From: Roseofilum halophilum BLCC-M91
GTDB lineage: Bacteria; Cyanobacteriota; Cyanobacteriia; Cyanobacteriales; Desertifilaceae
Direction: 5' to 3'
Assembly (NCBI RefSeq): GCF_030068445.1
Contig: NZ_JAQPOK010000079.1
Span: 1-64,000 of the forward strand
Length of the DNA stretch: 64,000 bases
The notes under the pieces are model-generated. The model saw only the letters and a list, made by a program, of their open reading frames with translations. It was not told the DNA's origin and did no database searches. The position numbers and the translations under genes were made by a program. Each line of letters begins with the position of its first letter. The first letter of the stretch is position 1. Of the stretch, positions 44,301 to 52,500 are shown piece after piece.

Positions 44301-46468
44301 AATATGTAGCGGCAACCGTAGCAGGAGTATTTAGCCTAGAAGATGGTCTCAAACTAATAGCCATGCGGGGACACTTGATGCAAAAGCTACCCTCTGGCGG
44401 CAAGATGGTATCTATCAGGGCATCAGAATCTCAGGTAACAGAAGCCATAAAAGAATATAGTTCCCAAGTAACCATAGCAGCAGTTAACGGACCAGAAAGT
44501 ATAGTAATTTCTGGTGAGAGTGCAGCCATAGCAAAGATTTGTAGTCACTTTGAATCAGAAGGAGTCAAGAGCAAACAACTAGAAGTATCCCATGCTTTTC
44601 ATTCACAATTGATGGAACCCATGTTGGCAGAGTTTGAAGCTGTAGCGAATCAAATTACTTACAATCAACCAAGGATACCAATAATATCCAACCTTACAGG
44701 AACCAAGGCAGACAACAGCATAGCCACAGCACAATATTGGGTGAGTCATGTGCGCCAACCCGTGAAGTTTGCTCAGAGCATGGAAACTTTGCATCAGCAA
44801 GAATATAAATTATTCCTAGAAATTGGACCCAAACCCATTTTGTTGGGAATGGGAAGGCAATGTTTACCAGAAGAGGTGGGTGTGTGGTTGCCATCGTTGC
44901 GTCCAGGAGTAGAAGAATGGCAACAGATGCTTTCAAGTTTAGGACAGTTATATGTACAAGGAGTCAAAATAGATTGGTTGGGGTTTGACCCAAACTATGT
45001 GCGTCAGAAGGTAGTATTGCCAACGTATCCATTCCAACGAGAAAGATATTGGGTAGAGAGCAACAATAATTCCCTGAAAAAACAGTATTTGTCAACCAGC
45101 CCAAATATCCACCCCCTATTAGGTCAAAAACTAAATTGTGCCGGTAAGCAAGAAATTTTTGAATCATTACTAGGGGAAAACTCCCCAGCTTACCTTAATC
45201 ACTACCGCGTCTTTGATCGAGCAATGTTTCCGACAACAGCCTACTTAGAAATGGCTCAAGCTGCCGGAAATTACAAATTGAAGACGACTCATCTGGTTGT
45301 AGAAGACCTCATCATCCAGCAGGGATTAAGATTGCCAGTTGGGGAATTGATATCAGCCCAAACTATAATTACTCCATCTGACAACCAAAGCTACCAATTC
45401 CAAATCTTTTCTCAACAGGAACAACAGCACCAAGAGGAACCCAAGTGGATACTCCATGCCATAGGAAAAATCCGAACTGCCCCAATCGATACAACTCCAA
45501 CCCAAGTAGACCTAGAAAAATATAAAGCAGAGTGCAGTCAACCCATAGAAGTAAAACAACATTATCAACAATATCGGCAATTAGGGCTTGATTATGGCAG
45601 CAGTTTCCAAGGAATCTACGAGTTATGGTCGGGTGAAAACCAAGCATTGGCTCAGATTAAGTTACCTGAAGAATTGATAGCACAAACAATCGATTATCAG
45701 TTCCATCCTGCATTATTAGATGCAGCCTTGCAGGTGATTTATCATGCACTGCCAGAAGTAGAGAGCGATCAAACTTATCTGACAGTAGGGGTAGAGCAGT
45801 TCAGAGTATATCGTAGTCCAGGGCTTTCCCTGTGGGCCTATGCATCGGTTTCCACATCGGTGGAAAGTCAAAGAAGTTTAACGGCTCAAGTGAGGCTAGT
45901 GAGTCCAGAAGGAGAAATCATTGCCACAGTTGAAGGATTACAAGTAGGGGTGAGACCGATTGACTGGTCAGCTTGGCAGGAAACAATCCAAACAACTTCT
46001 GAAACATCTAAGTCAGAATTTGTATTAAAGTTGAAGGCAGCAACACCTGATGAACGTCGCTTGTTGTTAGTCGCTCATATACGCCGTCACTTGGCTCTAC
46101 TCTTAGGAATCAACGATCCCGAATCTATTTCATTAGAGACCGGATTTTTTGACCTAGGTATGGATTCTTTGACTTCTGTTGAGTTGAGGAATAAGTTGCA
46201 GACAGATTTAGATTATTTATTGCCCTCTTCTCTCGCTTTTGACTATCCTAATATTCAGTCCCTAACTGATTACTTAGAAGAAACAGTTATTCTGTCATCA
46301 GATGATACAGAATTGACCTCGGAACAACCAGAAGCCTTATTAGATAAGGATTCCTTAGAACTAGAGGTTTCAGAAAGTCTATTTTCTGAAGTTCATCAGC
46401 TTTCTGAAGATGAAATCGATCTGGCGGTTGATCAAGCGATCGATCAACTCGATCAACTTCTACAGTGA
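41330..46468 (+). CDS. ECH2-PKS fusion, module 5: ECH2-KS-AT-DH(degenerate)-ACP
   Basis: A 1712-residue fusion. Residues about 15-270: crotonase-fold ECH2 decarboxylase, with FSSGGTQE near 75 and GHAIGGGLVLGLYADL near 117. About 280-360: a linker with two copies of an L-x-SG-x-(I/L)-SLE-x-AE-x-LLL helical motif, resembling four-helix-bundle docking elements. KS about 370-800 with Cys535 (TSCSSS), HGTAT rather than HGTGT, and GHGAMAAG. AT with Ser988 and HAFH (malonyl). DH-like domain about 1250-1530: aligned to modules 3 and 6, the catalytic His position is Tyr1292 (His1291 is one residue early), while Asp1464 remains. There is no KR or ER. ACP Ser1613. ECH2 should decarboxylate the branched intermediate, after which this module adds two carbons and probably leaves a beta-keto group. 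The C-terminal tail is an acidic docking helix. Confidence 0.94.
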   Translation: MANLNLNLDVAKSNSDVVQLVELGNGVVQITMRDEENSNIFSLEIIEGLSRCFEAVAQNKSYKVAILTGYGNYFSSGGTQEILISISKGEIKCSDSDFFRIALDCPIPVIAAMQGHAIGGGLVLGLYADLVVLSQESIYTANFMKYGFTPGMGCTFIAPEKLGALGLEMMYTARNYRGKELAERGVSFPVVPRKDVLKVAKKLAYELSEKPRLSLITLKKHLQTRINKELPEFVEKEVAMHDITFGQSEVVSKIDQTFDEMKGVSSKLQNSSQEPISNQEKILLELQSGQLSLEDAEQLLLGNQEEESTDNLQSESINLGSSEEILSLMSSGEISLETAEKLLLEAVEPEILNPSQDGVDDIASTDIAIIGMSCRYPGANNWQEFWENLKNGVDSVTEPPPGRWQEKNWYHPDPEHPGTSYSKCAGFLDEIDKFDPLFFKISPEEARFVEPQQRIFLEEAYHAIEDAGYASDSLKGKQCGVFVGASTGDYINLLSNSGLNTHRFVLTGNILSIVPARIAYFLDLKGPVAAIDTSCSSSLVAVHQACESIQRGESEIAIAGGINILSTADLQITSSKFQMISPEGRCKTFDAEASGITWSEGCGVVLLKRYSQAIQDKDHIYGVIKGTGVNYDGNTNGISAPSSQSQASLEEAVYQKFGINPETISYVEAHGTATPLGDPIEVEALTESFSKWTKKKQFCAIGSVKTNIGHGAMAAGVSGLIKTALCLKNQKLVPSLHFNQANPHIDFDNSPFYVNTEFKDWEVLENQPRRAAVSSFGFSGTNAHLVIEEAPSQVKSQNVVERPIHLLTLSAKTEKALEELVSSYQNYLETHPHLEIADICYTASTGRTHFNHRLGAIASDPKELSEKLLGWKTQEQPVGVFSGQQNRKSPKIAFLFTGQGSQYANMGRKLYEQAPTFRQALEECNQIIQPYLEVPLLEVIYSLDTQKSTSDVLDQTAYTQPALFAIEYALFKLWESWGVRPDVVMGHSVGEYVAATVAGVFSLEDGLKLIAMRGHLMQKLPSGGKMVSIRASESQVTEAIKEYSSQVTIAAVNGPESIVISGESAAIAKICSHFESEGVKSKQLEVSHAFHSQLMEPMLAEFEAVANQITYNQPRIPIISNLTGTKADNSIATAQYWVSHVRQPVKFAQSMETLHQQEYKLFLEIGPKPILLGMGRQCLPEEVGVWLPSLRPGVEEWQQMLSSLGQLYVQGVKIDWLGFDPNYVRQKVVLPTYPFQRERYWVESNNNSLKKQYLSTSPNIHPLLGQKLNCAGKQEIFESLLGENSPAYLNHYRVFDRAMFPTTAYLEMAQAAGNYKLKTTHLVVEDLIIQQGLRLPVGELISAQTIITPSDNQSYQFQIFSQQEQQHQEEPKWILHAIGKIRTAPIDTTPTQVDLEKYKAECSQPIEVKQHYQQYRQLGLDYGSSFQGIYELWSGENQALAQIKLPEELIAQTIDYQFHPALLDAALQVIYHALPEVESDQTYLTVGVEQFRVYRSPGLSLWAYASVSTSVESQRSLTAQVRLVSPEGEIIATVEGLQVGVRPIDWSAWQETIQTTSETSKSEFVLKLKAATPDERRLLLVAHIRRHLALLLGINDPESISLETGFFDLGMDSLTSVELRNKLQTDLDYLLPSSLAFDYPNIQSLTDYLEETVILSSDDTELTSEQPEALLDKDSLELEVSESLFSEVHQLSEDEIDLAVDQAIDQLDQLLQ

Positions 46469-46525
46469 CCTAGTAAATCATATCAAATTAATTACTTTAT
46501 AATCGACAGTACAGGAGGCATCAAA

Positions 46526-49500
46526 ATGGAGCGCAACTCATCCCAGCAACTCTCAAATGAGCAACGTCTGCTACTAAAACTTAAACAAGCAACTGCAAAA
46601 ATACAAAAACTTCAAGCAGCAGCGACAGAGCCAATAGCTATTATTGGTATGGGTTGTCGCTTCCCTGGAGGTGCATCGACTCCAGAAGCCTTCTGGGATA
46701 TTTTACAAAATGGAGTAGATGCGATCGCGGAAGTACCCAAAGACCGATGGAATCTTGATGATTATTACGACCCAAATCCAGACACTCCTGGCAAAATGTA
46801 CAGTCGCTATGGAGGGTTTATTGACCAAGTACAGGAGTTTGATGCCAATTTTTTTGGTATTTCCCCTAAAGAAACCACCCATCTAGACCCTCAACATAGA
46901 TTACTCTTAGAAGTCACTTGGGAAGCCCTAGAGCATTCAGGACAGAATCCGCAACAACTTAAAGGGAGTAAAACTGGTGTATTTATTGGTATTTGTGCCA
47001 ATGACTATACCTCCCGTATATTCAGCCAAGGTCCAGAACAAATTGATGCTTATATGAGTACAGGAAATGCCCACAGCACAGGATCTGGGCGAATTTCCTA
47101 TATTCTGGGGCTAGTCGGACCTAATTTAGTAGTAGACACAGCCTGCTCCTCTTCATTAGTCAGTATTCATTTAGCCTGTTCGAGTTTAAGGAATCAAGAG
47201 TGCAATCTAGCTCTAGCAGGAGGAGTGAATCTATTGCTATCTCCAGAGCTTAGTATTGCCCTGTCTCAGGGGCGTATGTTATCAGAGGATGGTCGGTGCA
47301 AGACCTTTGATGCTTCAGCAAATGGTTATGTGCGTGGAGACGGATGTGGGATCATTGTATTGAAGCGCCTCAGTGATGCAGTTGCCAATAAGGATAATAT
47401 TCTGGCAGTAATTCGGGGAACTGCGATTAATCAAGACGGGCCAAGTAGTGGCTTGACAGTACCTAATGGTCCGTCTCAAGTCGCTGTTATCCGTCAAGCT
47501 TTGGCCAATGCAGGAGTAGACCCAGCAGATGTTAGTTATATTGAAGCTCATGGTACAGGAACTTCCTTGGGAGACCCTCAAGAAGTCGAAGCCCTAGGAA
47601 CAGTATTTGGCAAGAACCACTCTCAAGAGCAACCTTTAATCATTGGTTCAGCCAAGACTAACATTGGTCACACTGAAGGAGCAGCAGGAGTTGCCGGTTT
47701 GATGAAATTAGTCCTGCAACTGCAACATCAACAAATTGCACCATCCCTGCATTTTAAAGAGCCTAACCCTTATATTAATTGGTCTCAACACCCTCTACAA
47801 GTCTCAACTCAACTTACCCCTTGGCAAACCAATGGAAAAAGTCGCATTACGGGAGTGAGTTCCTTTGGTTTTAGTGGAACTAATGCTCATGCAATCTTAG
47901 AAGAAGCCCCCACAGAAGGTAAGAGTGAAGAAAATGTAGAGCGTCCGGTTCATCTATTCACTCTCTCAGCCAAAACTGAAACGGCTCTTGGTGAGTTAGT
48001 TAAGAGTTATCAAAATCATCTAAAAGCTCATCCCGAATTAGGGATAGCTGATATCTGCCATACAGCTAATATAGGACGTGCCCAGTTCCACTACAGACTA
48101 GCAGTGGTCACCTCAAATCAACAAGAATTAGTTGAAAAACTCCGAGAGTACCAGGAAGGAGAAGAAGTAACCGGAATTTATTCAGGAGAAAGGATAAATA
48201 ACACCACGGGAGCCAAAATCGCTTTCCTGTTCACAGGACAAGGTTCCCAGTATGTGAACATGGGGCGGCAGTTATATGAACAAGCACCTGCTTTTCGTGA
48301 AGCGATTCACCAATGTGAGGAAATTCTGAGTAGTGTCGAAACTTTCCAGGACAACTCCTTACGAGACATTCTCTATTCTGAAACGACAGATAATGCTGGC
48401 TCATCGCTGCTAGACCAAACCGCTTATACCCAACCCGTGCTATTTGCTATAGAGTATGCTCTATTTAAACTCTGGCAATCTTGGGGAATAAAACCCGATG
48501 TAGTCATGGGTCATAGTGTAGGTGAATATGTGGCAGCAACTGTAGCAGGAGTATTCAGTTTAGAAGATGGCTTGAAACTCATTGCTGCTAGGGGAAGGTT
48601 CATGCAGAAATTACCGGCTGGTGGTGGGATGGTTTCAGTTATGGCTTCAGAGTCGAAAGTCCTGGAGACATTGAAGACGATGTCCCTGGGAGAAAAAGTA
48701 GCCATAGCAGCCATTAATAGTCCCCAAAGTATCGTAATTTCTGGTGAGTCAGAAGCATTGGGGGCGATCGCCACTAACCTCGAATCAGCCGGAATCAAAA
48801 CCACACAACTCCAGGTATCCCATGCCTTCCATTCATCATTAATGGAACCCATGTTGGCAGAATTTGAAGCTGTAGCGAATCAAATTACCTACCATCAACC
48901 AACGATACCAGTCATATCCAACCTCACAGGAACCAAAGCAGACAACAGCATAGCCACAGCACAATATTGGGTAAGTCATGTACGCCAACCGGTAAGATTT
49001 GCTCAAGGAATGAAGGCGTTAAACCAGCAAGGTTGTGAAACATTCCTAGAAATTGGCCCCAAACCAATTTTGTTGGGAATGGGAAGGCAATGTTTACCAG
49101 CAGAGGTAGGTGTGTGGTTGCCCTCCTTGCGTCCAGGAGTGGATGAATGGCAACAGATGCTTTCAAGTTTAGGACAGTTATATGTACAGGGAGCCAAAGT
49201 AGATTGGTTAGGATTTGACGAAAACTATAACCGAGGGAAAGTAGTCTTGCCGACCTATCCATTCCAAAGAGAAAAATATTGGATAGAAACTAACACTGGC
49301 CACCAACAAAAAACGTATTTATCAACAACAAAATATGTGCATCCCTTACTAGGAGAAAAACTAGAACTAGCTAGTCTGGAGAATCAACATCATTTTCAAT
49401 CATACCTAATGGCTCAATCTCCAGATTACCTGAAGCACCACCAAGTATTTGAGCAGGTTCTATTTCCAGCTACAGGCTACTTAGCAATGGCACTAGCAGT

Positions 49501-52500
49501 GGGACAAAATCTCTTTAGCTCCCAAGAGCAAGTAGTAGTGTCTGATGTGGTGATAGCGCAAGGGTTGATCCTACCAGAAACTGAAATCAAGAAAGTACAA
49601 ACAGTAGTCAATGACTTAGAAAATAATAGTTACAAGTTTGAAATATTTAGCAAATCAGAAGCCGAAAGTCAACAGGCACTACAATGGAAATTGCACAGTG
49701 AAGGAAAAATCTATTCAGAGCCAATAGTCAAAAGCCCAGCCACAATCGACCTAGAACAATACAAAAAAGACTGTTCTCAAGCAATAGAAATCACAGAGCA
49801 TTATCAAAAATATAAGTCAATTGGTATAGACTACGGAAGTAGTTTCCAAGGACTTAAACAGTTGTGGAAAGGTCAAGGCAAAGTCCTAGCGAAGGTAGCC
49901 TTACCGGAGGAATTAATAGAACAAGCAACAGACTATCAGATACATCCAGCTTTATTAGATGTAGCCCTACAAATCACAGGTCATGGCATGGGCGAAACAG
50001 ACACAGCAGACATAACCTATCTCCCAGTAGGGATAGAAAAATTGAAACTGTATCGTCAGACAATCAGCCAGGTATGGATGATAGTAGAAGTACCGGAAAA
50101 TAGCTTAATAGCAGACATTTTTCTGGTAGATAACGAGGGAATCATTGTAGGTGAGCTACAGGGATTAAGGGGAGTAGCCACAACAGCCGATGCCCTACTG
50201 AAAAGCCTGGAACCAGATATCAGCCATTGGTATTATCAAATCAACTGGCAAGCCCAAGACCTACCATCAAAAAACCCATCAACAGCAAGCAGCAAATGGT
50301 TAGTCTTGGCAGAAGAGACTCAACTATTAGAAGCCCTACAGAACAAAGGTCACGAGTGCATTGGAGTATCACCAGGACAGAGCTATCAGCAACTCAGTCC
50401 ACAACACTATCAAATCAATCCCACCAGCGAGGAACAACTTCAAAAACTGCTAGAAGAAAATCCAGGGATTACAGGAGTTGTGCATTTGTGGGGAGTGCAA
50501 ATATTAGAAAACAAAGACAACTTAGAATTAGAGAAAATTCAAGAAAATCTTTGTGGGACAGCGCTCCATTTGGTACACGCAATCCTCAACAGTAAAGTTA
50601 ATAAAATGCCGCAGCTCTGGTTGGTCACTCAAGGAACTCAAAGCGTTAACAAAGACTCGGAAGTAATTAACCCTGAATATGGAAGTTTATGGGGACTGGG
50701 AGGAATAATTACCCTAGAACACCCAGAATTAAAGTGTAAACGCTTCGACTTTGACCCAGAAACAAATATCTATCAAAACCTAGACTTCCTAGTAGATGAA
50801 CTCTTATCAGAAGATGCAGAAGACAAAATAGCAATACGTCAGGGAAATCGTTATGTTGCCAGACTCGCACAAAAACCACAGCAACCATCAATGAGTTCAG
50901 CAGGGCAACCGGTGCAATTAAAACTGTCAGAATACGGAGTGATAGACAACCTCAGTTGGCAGCCAATGCAGCGCTGTCTTCCTGAAGCCAACGAAGTAGA
51001 AATTGAAGTAGCGGCAGTGGGGCTAAACTTCCGAGACGTACTCAATGCTTTAGGATTACTCCAAGACTACTATGCTGAATACTTAGGCGTTACCAGTGCC
51101 AAACAACTCACTTTCGGATTGGAATGTACGGGCACAATTTCTGCTGTTGGAGCGCAAGTCTCACGGTGGCAAGTAGGGGACGAAGTAATAGTAAACATGC
51201 TCCATGACGGCTTCAGCAGCTTCATCACTATCCCAGCTGAGGCTGAGTATCTCACCGCCAAGCCTAAACACATGAGTTTCAGCGAAGCAGCAACCCTACC
51301 TCTGACATTTTCGACGGCTTATTACGGGTTGCAACAGTTGGCAAAAATTCAACCGGGAGAGCGAGTATTAATCCATGCCGCAGCAGGAGGAGTAGGGCAA
51401 GCCGCAGTACAAATAGCTCAACTGGCGGGAGCAGAAGTATTCGCTACTGCTAGTCCTCCTAAATGGGAATTTCTCAAGTCCCTGGGCATCAAACATATTA
51501 TGAACTCCCGCACCCTAGATTTTGCTGACCAAATCATGGAGCTTACGGCAGGAGAGGGAGTAGATGTAGTCCTCAACAGCCTCAACGGAGAGTATATTCC
51601 CAAGAATTTGGAAATCTTAGCCCCTCAAGGAAGATTTGTGGAAATTGGCAAAATTGGGATTTGGGAGCCACAGCAAGTCCAAGAAAAACGACCAGATGTT
51701 AGCTATTTCCCTTTTGATTTAGGAATAGTAACGCAACAACAACCTGACTCGATGGCTCAGGTGTCAGAGGGATTAGCCCACAGATGGAACCAAGGAGAGC
51801 TGGTTGCCTTACCTCACAAAGTATTCCCGAGTACACAAATCACAGAAGCCTTCCGGTATATGCAGCAAGCAAAAAATATAGGTAAGGTAGTAATAGAAAT
51901 GCCACGAGTTTCTCTTAATCCCAAGCCTATCCAACCAGAAGGAAGTTATTTGATTACAGGAGGATTAGGAGCATTAGGATTGGAATTAGCCCAATGGATG
52001 GTCAAACAGGGAGCCAAGCATCTAGTCTTGAGCGGGCGTAGCGCTCCTAGTGAAAACGCACAAAAGGCGATCGGGAACTTAGAAACAGCGGGAGCTTCTG
52101 TAAGTGTTTTATTAGGAGATATTTCCCGTCAAGAGGATGTCGCCAAAACTTTAGAGACAATCTCAACATCATTACCCCCACTTAAAGGAGTGATTCATGC
52201 AGCCGGGGTGTTAGATGACGGATTAGTTCAAAACCTGACTTGGCAGCGGTTTACTAAAGTGATGGCACCCAAGGTGCAAGGAACTTGGCATTTGCATCAA
52301 CTCACCAAAGATTTGCCCTTGGATTTCTTTGTTTGTTTTTCCTCCATAGCTGCTATTTTGGGGGCTCCTGGTCAAGGCAATTATGCTGCAGCCAATGCTT
52401 TTATGGATGCATTAGTTCACTATCGTCGAGGTCTGGGATTACCAGGATTGAGTATCAACTGGGGAGGTTGGGCATCAGTCGGAATGACAGCCCGTTTAGA

